Origin: CAZROT01 sp964601895
GTDB lineage: Bacteria; Pseudomonadota; Gammaproteobacteria; Enterobacterales; Enterobacteriaceae
Assembly: GCA_964601895.1 (NCBI GenBank)
Contig: CAZROT010000004.1
Coordinates: forward strand, 62,001-126,000
Direction of reading: 5' to 3'
Length of the DNA stretch: 64,000 bases
Part shown: piece by piece, positions 44,995 to 54,306 of the stretch
Layout of the letters: every line of letters begins with the position of its first letter
How positions within the stretch are numbered: position 1 is the stretch's first letter
Made by a program: the position numbers and the translations under genes
The notes under the pieces: generated by a model
What the model saw: only the letters and a program-made list of their open reading frames with translations
Told to the model about the DNA's origin: nothing
The model's database searches: none

Positions 44995-46356
44995 TTATTT
45001 TCCTAACCAGGGCTCTGGGTTAACTGCCTGGCCCTGATGACGAATTTCCAAATAGAGTGCGGGATACCCCTGCCCGCCACTGTCGCCAACCAGCGCAATA
45101 GGTTGTCCCGCTTTGACTGAGGCACCTACTTCAACCAATGCATTTTGATTATATCCATACACGCTCATATCATTAACACCATGTTCAAGCACCACCACAA
45201 AACCATAACCCTGTAACCAGTCCGTCAGTAACACAGTGCCATCAGCAATAGCCTTTACTTTAGCACCCTCTGGTGCAGAAATGACCATGCCTTTCCAGCG
45301 TAACTCACCCTGCATTTTTTCACCAAAATGATGCAGCACAGATCCACGTAATGGCCAGACAGCCTGACGGTTTGGTTTTCCAAGCCCGCCGTATTGCGTC
45401 ATTCGCTCACCTGCATCGGCGGTGTAATTGGCAACAGGCTTTTGGGCCTGTGGGCTATCAGATCTGGCTACTGCACTGTCTTCCTCTTCAGCCTGTCTTT
45501 GGGCCTCGCGCTCTGCACGTATTCTGGCTTCATGTTCTGCTTTTGCACGCGCTTTAGCCTCACGCTCTGCACGCAGAATTTTATCACGTAGTCCCATTTC
45601 ATTTTCTTTTAATTGTGCCAGTGTAAGCTGATCTTTTTTTAATTCAGTCTCGAGACTAACCAGCGTTTTTCTACGTTCAGTATGCGCGCTCTCCAGCTGG
45701 CCTTTTTGTGTCCTTTGTTCAGTCAGCAGTACTTTTTGTTGTTTCTGTTTTTGCTGCTGTGCCTCCTGCTGCATGGCCAGCTCAGTACGGGTTTGTTTTA
45801 TTTTCTCTATCGCATGGTATCTGGTCTGATTGAGATAACTGAGCCAGACCAGCATACGTTCACGACGCTGGCTCGCCTGTGCATCCAGCATTAACTGCCA
45901 GCCATTATACCTTCCCTGCCTGAAAGCTGCATTCAGCTGCCTTGCAAGGACCTCCTGCTGCACAACCTGACGCGCCTGCAGTTGTTGTATTAAATGGGCA
46001 AGACTGGCAACATCTTTATCCAGCTGCGTCAACGTACTGTTAATTTCAAACAGACGATGACTGGCATATGCAATAGTATTTTCCTGTTGCTTAAGTTGCG
46101 ACTGCAGTTCATTCTGCTGTTTTTTTCGCTGCTGAATGCTGTCTTCTTTTTCGGCAATACTCTGACGAATACTTTCCAGTTGCGTATTTTTATCCGTTGC
46201 CTGTACACAGGTGGAGATAATCAGCATGGCAACAAAAATCACACTACTGCAATGAAGCAGCAGACAGTGCAAAAAACGATGCAATGCCTGTAGAAGCAGC
46301 TTTGTATCCCTGCAATTCACTGCATTTTTAATTAACATTGATGCCTTCAATTTCAT
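44995..46356 (-). CDS. envC: Murein hydrolase activator EnvC
   Basis: EnvC is a periplasmic divisome factor recruited by FtsEX; its degenerate LytM domain activates amidases AmiA/AmiB. The 453-residue product has an N-terminal hydrophobic export segment, a long coiled coil (from LESIRQSIAEKEDSIQQRKK to about residue 290, rich in E, K, Q, A), then a LytM fold (GELRWKGMVISAPEGAKVKAIADG onward, VLEHGVNDMSVYGYN, EIRHQGQAVNPEPWLGK). As in E. coli the zinc-ligand residues of active LytM proteases are missing. It is about 30 residues longer than E. coli EnvC, in the N-terminus. gpmM, normally just upstream, is absent. Confidence 0.93.
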   Translation of the reverse strand: MKLKASMLIKNAVNCRDTKLLLQALHRFLHCLLLHCSSVIFVAMLIISTCVQATDKNTQLESIRQSIAEKEDSIQQRKKQQNELQSQLKQQENTIAYASHRLFEINSTLTQLDKDVASLAHLIQQLQARQVVQQEVLARQLNAAFRQGRYNGWQLMLDAQASQRRERMLVWLSYLNQTRYHAIEKIKQTRTELAMQQEAQQQKQKQQKVLLTEQRTQKGQLESAHTERRKTLVSLETELKKDQLTLAQLKENEMGLRDKILRAEREAKARAKAEHEARIRAEREAQRQAEEEDSAVARSDSPQAQKPVANYTADAGERMTQYGGLGKPNRQAVWPLRGSVLHHFGEKMQGELRWKGMVISAPEGAKVKAIADGTVLLTDWLQGYGFVVVLEHGVNDMSVYGYNQNALVEVGASVKAGQPIALVGDSGGQGYPALYLEIRHQGQAVNPEPWLGK

Positions 46357-46596
46357 TAAGTAGTTAACAGCATGTCATTTTTTTCCAACAACTGATTATT
46401 TCACGATGAGTCACAACTGACCAGTCATCTGTAATGCGATTTCTAATTAAAAGAAAGCCAGAGTTGTTGAAATAATTAAAAATTACTTTGCAGACCACAA
46501 TTTTTACTTTGCTTTTGACTGCATTTGCTGCAACACACAGGTATACTCTTTAGCCTTGAATTTTTATCGGTTAACTTACAGGAACCTTTATCTCTT

Positions 46597-47037
46597 ATGC
46601 TGCAAGAAATAACGCAATTTATTAATCAGCATCCTGTGCTTGGCATGACATGGCTGTTGTTACTGATTGCCGTAATTATCCTGACTCTTAAAAGTAGTCT
46701 GTCCAAAGTGAAAGAAATTACACGCAATGATGCTGTCCATCTTATTAATAAAGAAAATGCACTTGTTATTGATATCCGTAACCGAGATGATTATCGCAAA
46801 GGGCATATTGCCAACTCGCTTAACCTGACTGCAACGGAGATTAAAAATGCGCATTTCAAGGAGCTGGAAAAAAACAGGGAAAAACCAATGATTGTCGTTT
46901 GTACCAACGGCATCAGTTCCCGTACCTCAGCTGAAAGTTTATTCACTGCTGGTTTTAATAAGGTATTTATTCTTAAGGACGGTATTACCGGCTGGAGCAA
47001 TGAGCATTTACCCTTGTCTCGATCTCGCGGAAATTAA
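46597..47037 (+). CDS. yibN: Membrane-anchored rhodanese-domain protein YibN
   Basis: The 146-residue product has an N-terminal membrane helix (MTWLLLLIAVIILTL) and a rhodanese fold with NALVIDIRNRDDYRKGHI and the loop VVCTNGISSRT. The Cys in this loop sits at the position of the rhodanese active-site cysteine, which E. coli YibN lacks, so sulfur transfer is possible here. Start ATG 46597 (MLQEITQFI) fits the E. coli N-terminus. First gene of yibN-grxC-secB-gpsA. Confidence 0.92.
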   Translation: MLQEITQFINQHPVLGMTWLLLLIAVIILTLKSSLSKVKEITRNDAVHLINKENALVIDIRNRDDYRKGHIANSLNLTATEIKNAHFKELEKNREKPMIVVCTNGISSRTSAESLFTAGFNKVFILKDGITGWSNEHLPLSRSRGN

Positions 47038-47068
47038 TCCGCCTACTTCACTTTAAAGGCAACCAATC

Positions 47069-47323
47069 ATGGCTGACATTGAGATATTCACTAAAGCAAC
47101 TTGCCCATTCTGTCACCGCGCTAAGGCATTATTTAACAGCAAGAAAGTAAGTTTTAAAGAAATTCCCATTGATGATAACGTAGAGCAACGCGAGCAGATG
47201 ATCGCGCGTTCCAACCGGACAACCGTTCCGCAAATTTTCATTAACGGGCAGCATATCGGGGGCTGTGATGATTTATATGCACTGAATGATACAGGTGAAC
47301 TGGATACCCTGCTTGCTGTTTAA
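47069..47323 (+). CDS. grxC: Glutaredoxin 3
   Basis: GrxC is a glutathione-dependent disulfide reductase. The 84-residue product has the CPFC active site in TKATCPFCHRAKALF, the cis-proline TVPQIFING and the glutathione-binding GGCDDLYAL. AAAGGCAACCAATC precedes ATG 47069. It lies between yibN and secB as in E. coli. Confidence 0.97.
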   Translation: MADIEIFTKATCPFCHRAKALFNSKKVSFKEIPIDDNVEQREQMIARSNRTTVPQIFINGQHIGGCDDLYALNDTGELDTLLAV

Positions 47324-47397
47324 TAGCTAATGTGTACCTGCATGCTGTACGCTAACCATCAATAACACAATCGCGTTTAACTAAGGTAATCCCGGCA

Positions 47398-47871
47398 ATG
47401 TCAGCGCAAAAAAATACAGAAATGGTTTTCCAGATTCAACGCATTTATATCAAGGATATGTCTTTTGAATCCCCCAATGCGCCGCAAATTTTTCAGCATG
47501 ACTGGCAACCAGAAATTAAACTTGATCTTGATACTGCTTCCAGCGAACTGGCAGAAAGTATCTATGAAGTCGTGTTGCGTATAACCGTAACCGCGGCATC
47601 AGGAAAAGAAAACGCATTTCTTTGTGAAGTACAACAGGCCGGTATTTTTTCAATTACCGGCATCGATAATACCCAGTTAGCACACTGCTTAGGTGCATAC
47701 TGCCCGACTATTCTGTTTCCCTATGCACGAGAAACTATTACCAGTCTGGTATCTCGTGGCACTTTCCCACAATTGCATCTGGCACCCATTAATTTTGATG
47801 CGTTGTTTATGGAGAATATACAGCGTCAATCTGAAGGCAGCGTACGTAATCAGGATACCGATGGACATTAA
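47398..47871 (+). CDS. secB: Protein-export chaperone SecB
   Basis: SecB keeps preproteins unfolded and delivers them to SecA. The 157-residue product matches E. coli SecB: QRIYIKDMSFESPNAP, VVLRITVTA, CLGAYCPTILFPYARE, and RGTFPQLHLAPINFDALF. AAGGTAATC lies upstream. The last 11 bp overlap the gpsA start. Confidence 0.97.
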   Translation: MSAQKNTEMVFQIQRIYIKDMSFESPNAPQIFQHDWQPEIKLDLDTASSELAESIYEVVLRITVTAASGKENAFLCEVQQAGIFSITGIDNTQLAHCLGAYCPTILFPYARETITSLVSRGTFPQLHLAPINFDALFMENIQRQSEGSVRNQDTDGH

Positions 47872-48880
47872 AAACGCCGCCATAACCGTCATTGGTGCCG
47901 GTTCTTACGGTAGTGCGCTCGCCATCACCATGGCACGCAATGGACATGCAGTTGTGTTATGGGGCCATGATCCAGCACATATTCACACCCTGACTGAAAG
48001 TCGCTGTAATCAGGCTGCACTGCCTGATGTCCCTTTCCCTGATACGTTATTACCTGAAGCGGATTTAGCACGTGCACTGGCAGCCAGTCGCAATATTCTG
48101 GTTGTTGTTCCCAGTCATGCTTTTGGTGAGGTTCTTTTGCAACTGAAACCACATCTACGCAGGGATGCTCGCCTTGTCTGGGCAACCAAGGGGTTAGAAA
48201 TGGATACCGGGCGATTGCTACAGGATCCAGCGAGAGAAATTTTAGGAGAAGAAATTCCACTGGCAGTGATATCTGGGCCTACGTTTGCCAGAGAGCTTGC
48301 CGCCGGATTACCCACGGCAATTGCATTATCTGCCACGGATGAACAATTCAGCGCTGATCTGAAAAAATTGCTGCATTGTGGTAAAAGCTTTCGCGTATAC
48401 AGTAACATGGATTTTATCGGTGTTCAGCTTGGTGGTGCGGTAAAAAATGTCATTGCCATTGGTACAGGTATCTCAGATGGTATCGGTTTTGGTGCTAATG
48501 CACGCACTGCGCTGATTACACGAGGCCTTGCCGAAATGAGCCGTTTAGGCGCAGCATTAGGCGCTTACCCGGCAACGTTTATGGGTATGGCTGGTCTTGG
48601 CGATCTGGTGCTGACCTGTACGGATAATCAGTCAAGAAACCGCCGCTTTGGTATCATGCTAGGTCAGGGATTCAGTGCCGAAGAGGCTCAAAAAGCGATT
48701 GGTCAGGTGGTTGAAGGTTATCGTAATACTAAAGAAGTGCTGGCACTGGCACAGCGCTACGGTGTCGAAATGCCCATCACTGAACAAATCTATCAGGTAT
48801 TATATCGCCATAAAAATGCTCGCGAGGCCGCAAAAAATTTATTAAGTCGTGCGCAAAAAGATGAAAAACAGGGCGGTTAA
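47861..48880 (+). CDS. gpsA: Glycerol-3-phosphate dehydrogenase [NAD(P)+]
   Basis: GpsA makes sn-glycerol 3-phosphate for phospholipid synthesis. The 339-residue product equals E. coli: dinucleotide fold VIGAGSYGSALAITMARNGH, VWATKGLE, VISGPTFARELAAGLPTA, the catalytic Lys in GGAVKNVIAIGTG, and NARTALITRGLAEM. I start at ATG 47861 (MDIKNAAIT), overlapping secB by 11 bp. cysE, the next gene in E. coli, is missing; an ERIC element lies in its place. Confidence 0.97.
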   Translation: MDIKNAAITVIGAGSYGSALAITMARNGHAVVLWGHDPAHIHTLTESRCNQAALPDVPFPDTLLPEADLARALAASRNILVVVPSHAFGEVLLQLKPHLRRDARLVWATKGLEMDTGRLLQDPAREILGEEIPLAVISGPTFARELAAGLPTAIALSATDEQFSADLKKLLHCGKSFRVYSNMDFIGVQLGGAVKNVIAIGTGISDGIGFGANARTALITRGLAEMSRLGAALGAYPATFMGMAGLGDLVLTCTDNQSRNRRFGIMLGQGFSAEEAQKAIGQVVEGYRNTKEVLALAQRYGVEMPITEQIYQVLYRHKNAREAAKNLLSRAQKDEKQGG

Positions 48881-48908
48881 ATAAAATAACAGCACTGAAG
48901 CAGTATTT

Positions 48909-49036
48909 TATACCCAAAGTATTTCGAATTGCAGCAAGGCTGCAAGAACAGACATCCCCATGAGCATAGACAAGCTATGTGATTGGGGTGAATGCTCGCA
49001 GCCAACAAAGCTGCAACTTGAAAGACGAAGGGTATA
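48909..49036 (+). repeat. ERIC/IRU element, copy 1
   Basis: A 128-bp imperfect palindrome bounded by TATACCC and GGGTATA, with the ERIC core features ATCCCCATGAGCAT and GCTATGTGATTGGGGTGA. It lies between the convergent ends of gpsA and trmL. A second, inverted copy occurs at 51937-52065. Such elements are transcribed into hairpins and can affect mRNA ends. Confidence 0.88.
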
Positions 49037-49047
49037 GAATGAATGCA

Positions 49048-49521
49048 TTATTTTTTTAACAATGCACCCACATAATCCTGTTGCCGCCATGCCTCGTAAA
49101 GCACAACAGAAACCGCATTTGATAAATTCATACTACGGCTACCGGCCTGCATCGGGATCCTGACTTTGTGCTCTGCCGGCAATGCATCAAGAATTACAGC
49201 AGGCAAACCACGCGTTTCCGGACCAAATAACAGATAATCATGTGCATGATAGCTTACTGCACTGTGGGGCAATACTGCTTTCGTAGTCAGGGCAAAAAGC
49301 CGCGCCGGCCGCTCCATGTCGAGGAACATCTGATAATGCTCATAATGTCTGACATTAACTGTTTCCTGATAATCAAGACCAGCACGGCGTAACCGTTTGT
49401 CATCAAAGGAAAAGCCCAAGGGTTTAATCAGGTGAAGCTGGCAGCCTGTATTGGCACAAAGCCGGATAATATTACCGGTATTGGCGGGGATTTCCGGCTC
49501 AAATAAAACAATATTTAACAT
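49048..49521 (-). CDS. trmL: tRNA (cytidine/uridine-2'-O)-methyltransferase TrmL
   Basis: TrmL is a SPOUT-class enzyme that methylates the 2'-O of wobble base 34 in two leucine tRNAs. The 157-residue product equals E. coli: LNIVLFEPEIPANTGNIIRLCANT, LLFGPETRGLP in the knot, and RIPMQAGSRSMNLSNAVSVVLYEAWRQ. The last 12 bp before the ERIC repeat separate it from the convergent gpsA. Confidence 0.96.
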   Translation of the reverse strand: MLNIVLFEPEIPANTGNIIRLCANTGCQLHLIKPLGFSFDDKRLRRAGLDYQETVNVRHYEHYQMFLDMERPARLFALTTKAVLPHSAVSYHAHDYLLFGPETRGLPAVILDALPAEHKVRIPMQAGSRSMNLSNAVSVVLYEAWRQQDYVGALLKK

Positions 49522-50246
49522 GTTTTGTTATCACATCACGCGACAATGGCTGGATACAGCTTACCTTTAGCATACTCACAGTTTAAATTCTTCCACAGCG
49601 CGCGACAACCCATACCCACCTCAACCCGCCTTTCCTGCAAGGTGATAACCGTGGCCTCCTTGCGCAGATCTGCGCACTAAGCGTAAGCATAGCTATCTTT
49701 TATTTAAAATGAACCTACTTGTCACATCTGTATTTCCACCTTATTCTTTAAGGGCTATTCTTAATATTATATCTGGCTATACATACCGGTCAGTTTCTTA
49801 TTACTGAAATTATAATTTCCCGAAAAAATTATTATGATATAAGCTTGCCTGAAGAATGCACGCTTGTTATTATCATTACCCTGTTAGTAAACAGGTAAAT
49901 AAAAAATTAAAGGTAAGCGTTCTTTCGCATCAGAAAAAAGTAATCTCAGCGTACTCTCAATATTATTTCATATCGTTATATCCCATTAATTTTTAATGAT
50001 TAAAATTATAACATAAAGATCTTATTGAAAATAAATAATATGGTTATATTATCTATGTTTTCAAGATATTATCATATGCTACATGACCATTAAGGCATTT
50101 ATCAATGTTAGTTTTAAATTAAAAAATAATTAATATCAATGGATATATTCAATTTATTCTAAATAAAGAAAAAAATGGTTTTTTACCATAAAAATGGTAT
50201 CAGTTTTATTAAAAAGTTGAGATTTTAAATCACAATAAAAAATTAG
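49522..50246. other. AT-rich region without recognised gene
   Basis: About 725 bp beyond trmL. It contains one perfect 16-bp palindrome, TGCGCAGATCTGCGCA (49661-49676), and long A/T-rich tracts from 49700 onwards. No protein-like frame or RNA was recognised. Confidence 0.45.
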
Positions 50247-50979
50247 AATATTATTCTAAATTTTGGAAAATTATTAAATACTATTAAAAATATCTTTGGA
50301 TTCATTGTCGATTTATTTTTTTCAAATAACAGCAAGAGTAATGCCACAAGCGACAACACAGCAGATAGCTATGCATCAGCCAACAGCGATACCACCATCA
50401 ATCTGCTCGCTAGCGCTATGACAGGATTCAAGAAAAAGGCTCGTACTACCAGTAGTAGCTCTGTGAATCAATATTCTCAGCAGCTGTCATCGGTTAGCGT
50501 ATCATCACATAATAATTTTTCTTGATTAAAGAACGCCGCCTGAACGTAATAATTTTATATTATTTTCATAGGATCAGAACAGCCAGGGCGATCATAGTAA
50601 TCAAAAGTTTTATATTACTAATGCATCGCGTATCCCGGTACTCAATCATGCCTTTGCCGCTGACCTGAAAGAGAAACAGCCTGATCTGAATGTACACTTT
50701 ACTGGCAACAGACCATCGCCGATAAATAATAAATTTAATCAGGCAGAATCGCTGCTGGCTTTATTTGGGGCCCCTGGCTGTGTCACTTTTCGCCATGGCC
50801 AGAATGACCAGGACAAACAGCATGACCACAAGAAGCAGAATGACAAGCAAGGTAATAGTTATCATATTGTGTCCTTAATTAAGGTAAGGTCCAGTATACC
50901 TGAATCACACCCCCTGGTATTACCGCAGGTCATTGCTGTACAAGCCTCTTCCTTCTTTAACCAAGGTAACGATAAATGA
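50247..50979 (+). pseudogene. Decayed gene of unknown family, two adjoining frames without a start codon
   Basis: From 50247 an open frame of 92 codons runs to TGA 50523-50525 (KNIFGFIVDLFFS, then a Ser/Asn/Thr-rich segment SNATSDNTADSYASANS and KKKARTTSSSSVN). After a short interval, a frame from 50572 runs 135 codons to TGA 50977-50979 (YITNASRIPVLNHAFAADL, LLALFGAPGCVTF, then a run rich in D, K, H and Q). Both look protein-like by composition, neither has a proper ATG, and they are one frame apart, as expected of a single gene broken by frameshifts. I do not recognise the family; the polar, low-complexity make-up resembles the effector-like genes at 24-30 kb. Confidence 0.4.
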
Positions 50980-51248
50980 CGCGAAAAGGTTCGCATAAGT
51001 CCTCACTCAGACGGCCAGTCAGAGCACCCGCCTCTGACAACGCAATATAAGGTACATGACATCGTCATGCGTTATTCCAGCAGGCTGTCGTGGCTTATTG
51101 CCATAGGTAATATAATATTTCAACAGAGTTAATGCCTTTATCCGGAACAGGCTTTTTACATTATTAACCACAAAATAAAGCATGCTGGTAATATAATGTT
51201 CTATTTATTGAATGGCGTTGATTATAAGCTAAGGGTATTTTTTAACGG

Positions 51249-51325
51249 TGGTCGGCGAGAGAGGATTTGAACCTCCGACCCACTGGTCCCAAACCAGTTG
51301 CGCTACCAGGCTGCGCTACTCGCCG
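51249..51325 (-). tRNA. proM: tRNA-Pro (anticodon TGG)
   Basis: A 77-base cloverleaf including encoded CCA, 5' end CGGCGAGTAGCGCAG, anticodon loop TTTGGGA with TGG, T-loop GGTTCGAATCC. It is almost identical to E. coli proM and is last in the argX-hisR-leuT-proM order. Confidence 0.97.
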
Positions 51326-51413
51326 AGTGATGAAATTAATCACGACATCTGATAACAATCGTGATAATCACTGAATTATGCTGGGTATTATTACTATAAT
51401 ACAGCATCTGTCA

Positions 51414-51500
51414 TGGTGCGAAGAGAGGGACTTGAACCCTCACGTCTGTTAAGACACTAACACCTGAAGCTAGCGCGTCTACCAATTCCGCCACCTTCGC
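51414..51500 (-). tRNA. leuT: tRNA-Leu (anticodon CAG)
   Basis: An 87-base class II tRNA with encoded CCA, 5' end GCGAAGGTGGCGGAATTGG, anticodon CAG in CTTCAGGTG and a long variable arm (TGTCTTAACAGACG). Matches E. coli leuT except in the variable arm and acceptor-T region. Confidence 0.97.
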
Positions 51501-51513
51501 ATAACCATAAACA

Positions 51514-51590
51514 TGGGGTGGCTAATGGGACTCGAACCCACGACAACTGGAATCACAATCCAGGGCTCTACCAACTGAGCTATAGCCACC
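51514..51590 (-). tRNA. hisR: tRNA-His (anticodon GTG)
   Basis: A 77-base tRNA counting the encoded G at position -1, with 5' GGTGGCTATAGCTCAG, anticodon GTG in ATTGTGATT, T-loop GGTTCGAGTCC and encoded CCA with C73 opposite G-1, the histidine identity pair. Confidence 0.97.
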
Positions 51591-51741
51591 ACAACATATA
51601 ACTTAAGTACCAATTTTAAACTGACTTACCTGACACTACCTGCTGCTGATTTAACTACATTACATCGGCATCAGCTTACTACCAGTCTTTATCTGAGTGT
51701 AAAAAATGCACTCAGAATTTACTGGATACTGTCCGTCTTAC

Positions 51742-51818
<77 letters not shown>

Positions 51819-51936
51819 TTAGCGCCGTTGCGGGTGAGCATACTACGGTTTTACTCTCTGGCTGTCCAGTAATTTTTAAGAAGCCGGCACACGTTTGATT
51901 ATGCTTTGCTCGCCACAATACCACATGAATACCGCG

Positions 51937-52065
51937 ATACCCTTTGTCTTTCAAACTGCAGCTGCGTTGGCTGCTAACACTCACCCCAATCACATAGCGG
52001 GTCTATGCTCATGGAGATTCGCGTTCTTACCGTCTTGCTGCAACTCGAAATACTTTGGGCATATA
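51937..52065 (-). repeat. ERIC/IRU element, copy 2 (inverted relative to copy 1)
   Basis: About 129 bp between argX and the stop of yifK. Its reverse complement aligns with copy 1 throughout (AAAGTATTTCGA, GAGCATAGAC, GCTATGTGATTGGGGTGA, GCAGCCAAC), with scattered differences. It begins two bases beyond the yifK stop codon and so forms part of the yifK-argX transcript. Confidence 0.87.
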
Positions 52066-52067
52066 TT

Positions 52068-53474
52068 TCACACATCCCGGGGTGGCTGCACAACCTGCAT
52101 ATCCATCACATGAGCCTTATTGTGCATACCAAAACCGAAATAAAAACCTGAAACAATCATAATAAAAATCGCACCGACCAGCAAAGACAGGCTGGTATCA
52201 GGATTTATTCCCATCCCTACAAGGACACACAGCAGGAAAGCAAGTGTCAGCCAGTTTACATAAGGAAACAGGATTGATTTAAATGGATGCTGTTTGAGCG
52301 CTTCCCTGTGTGCCTTGCGAAAATACAGCTGGCTCACCAGTACAACAAACCATGGCACCATGCCGGGTAACACACTGGCACTGTAGACATAAATAAATAC
52401 CTGTTGTGGATCAGGAATAATATAATTCAGGCATGATCCTACCAGTAAACACAGAATAGTTAATGCCACACCGTATACCGGAACACCCGTGGCAGAAATT
52501 TTGGTCAGGACTGCCGGCAGCTGTCCATTCTGTGCGAGCGTATATAGCATACGACCACCACTATACATACCGCTGTTACAACCAGATAATGCTGCAGTTA
52601 ATACGACAAAGTTAATAATACCGGCAGCAGCAGTAATGCCAATTTTTGCAAAAGTCAGTACAAACGGACTACCTGTGCTACCTATTTCATTCCATGGAAA
52701 CAGTGTCACAATCACAAAAACTGCGCCTACATAAAAAATCAGTATGCGCCACAAAACATTGTTAATTGCTTTTCTCAGGGTCACCTGTGGATTTTTAGCT
52801 TCACCCGCGGTTGTCGCGACCAGTTCAACACCCTGGTAAGAAGCCACCACAATACACAGGGCAAACAAAAAGCCCTTCCAGCCCCCGGAAAAAAAACCAC
52901 CATGTGCGGTCAAATTGTCAAATCCCACTGGCTGTCCGTGATTACCAATGCCAAAAAAGATGACAGCCAGGCCAACCAGAATCATAACGATGATGGTCGT
53001 CACTTTAATCATCGCAAACCAGAACTCTAATTCACCGTATAAACGCACTGCAGCCAGATTCGCTAAAGCAACAATCACAACTCCTGCAATGGCGGGTAAC
53101 CACTGCGGAACAGTGGGAAACCAGAACTGAACATAAACACCGATGGCAGTTATCTCAGAGATCCCCACGGCTATCCACATGAACCAGTAACTCCATGCCG
53201 TCAGATAACCAAAATAAGGGTTGATATATTTATAAGCATAAACTGCAAAAGAGCCTGTTACTGGCTCCATCCAGAGCATTTCACCCATTGAACGCATGAC
53301 AAAAAAAACAAATAGCCCTGCAATGAGGTAGGCCAGCAATACTGATGGACCTGCCCATTTTAAGGTACTGGCTGCTCCCATGAATAACCCAACGCCGATA
53401 GTGCCACCCAACGCTATCAGTTCAATATGCCTGGCCTCCAGGCTACGTTGCAGTCCTTTTTTATTTTCTACCAT
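52068..53474 (-). CDS. yifK: Amino acid permease YifK (threonine/serine transporter ThrP)
   Basis: An APC-superfamily proton symporter. The 468-residue product aligns with E. coli YifK along its whole length: LEARHIELIALGGTIGVGLFMGAA, MRSMGEMLW, AVGISEITAIGVYVQFWFP, GGFFSGGWKGFLFALCIVVASYQGVEL and PWNEIGSTGSPFVLTFAKIGI, with twelve predicted helices. GAGGAT precedes the ATG. Position between wecG and argX confirms orthology. Confidence 0.95.
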   Translation of the reverse strand: MVENKKGLQRSLEARHIELIALGGTIGVGLFMGAASTLKWAGPSVLLAYLIAGLFVFFVMRSMGEMLWMEPVTGSFAVYAYKYINPYFGYLTAWSYWFMWIAVGISEITAIGVYVQFWFPTVPQWLPAIAGVVIVALANLAAVRLYGELEFWFAMIKVTTIIVMILVGLAVIFFGIGNHGQPVGFDNLTAHGGFFSGGWKGFLFALCIVVASYQGVELVATTAGEAKNPQVTLRKAINNVLWRILIFYVGAVFVIVTLFPWNEIGSTGSPFVLTFAKIGITAAAGIINFVVLTAALSGCNSGMYSGGRMLYTLAQNGQLPAVLTKISATGVPVYGVALTILCLLVGSCLNYIIPDPQQVFIYVYSASVLPGMVPWFVVLVSQLYFRKAHREALKQHPFKSILFPYVNWLTLAFLLCVLVGMGINPDTSLSLLVGAIFIMIVSGFYFGFGMHNKAHVMDMQVVQPPRDV

Positions 53475-53568
53475 AGATCCTCATGTAACCAGATGCGGTT
53501 ATATGGTAACCTCTGGTTCGATTGGTTTTTATAGACACATCACTGCATCGATTATCGGCATGCTTTTT

Positions 53569-54294
53569 TTACAAGCGACCACTGTAGTAATAACCTAAAA
53601 ATTTCAGCAACTTTATCTGACGACAGACACGACCTGGCTGAGACAGTAATCTGTATAACCATTCCAGTCCTCTGTTTTGCCAGACTTGAGGTGCACGCTT
53701 AACAACACCGGTAAATACATCGTAGGCTCCACCTACACCCAGATATAATGCCTGCTGATAATGCCTGTGGCAGTCACGGATCAATATTTCCTGCTTCGGC
53801 GATCCCATAGCCACTGTCACTATTGCTGCACCACTGGCGCGAACACGCTCAAACAGTCTGCTGCGCTCATCGGGCGTGAAATAGCCATCCTGACTACCGA
53901 CAATATTCACATTCCACCGTGAACGCAGCATTACCTGTGTCTGTTGTAAAATATCTGCTCTTGCACCTATTAAAAAAACGGAGGTACATTGCTTCCCGGC
54001 ACGCTCCATGAGTGCTTCCCACAAATCCACCCCGGCAATCCGTGACACACAGGCCTGTGGATACTTGCGCCGCACAGCCTTCACAACACTGATACCATCC
54101 GCATACTTATAGTCAGCCTGATGAATCAATGCCTTAAAATCTGCATCGCGTTCAGCATTCATCAATTTTTCTGCATTCATCGCAATCAGGATCCCTGTCT
54201 TCAGGCTATCTGCAAACAAATAATCAACAAACTCAGGAAGATCGCGAAAACCTGAAATATCCACACCGCGCAAAGAATATTTATCAATTAACAT
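53569..54294 (-). CDS. wecG: UDP-ManNAcA transferase (lipid II synthesis of ECA) WecG
   Basis: WecG transfers ManNAcA to the GlcNAc-PP-lipid made by WecA. The 241-residue product has the TagA/WecG-family motifs KYADGISVV, VFLIGA, GYF.P.ER, and VAMGSPKQEI. E. coli WecG is 246 residues. Start at ATG 54294 is preferred over an upstream TTG. Its substrate UDP-ManNAcA is normally made by WecB and WecC, which are missing from this cluster. Confidence 0.94.
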   Translation of the reverse strand: MLIDKYSLRGVDISGFRDLPEFVDYLFADSLKTGILIAMNAEKLMNAERDADFKALIHQADYKYADGISVVKAVRRKYPQACVSRIAGVDLWEALMERAGKQCTSVFLIGARADILQQTQVMLRSRWNVNIVGSQDGYFTPDERSRLFERVRASGAAIVTVAMGSPKQEILIRDCHRHYQQALYLGVGGAYDVFTGVVKRAPQVWQNRGLEWLYRLLSQPGRVCRQIKLLKFLGYYYSGRL

Positions 54295-54306
54295 AAAAAA
54301 CAAACG

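Noticed and set aside
49661..49676. Perfect palindrome TGCGCAGATCTGCGCA as an operator
   Set aside because: No gene lies nearby that it could control and it has no poly-T for a terminator; noted only as a curiosity.
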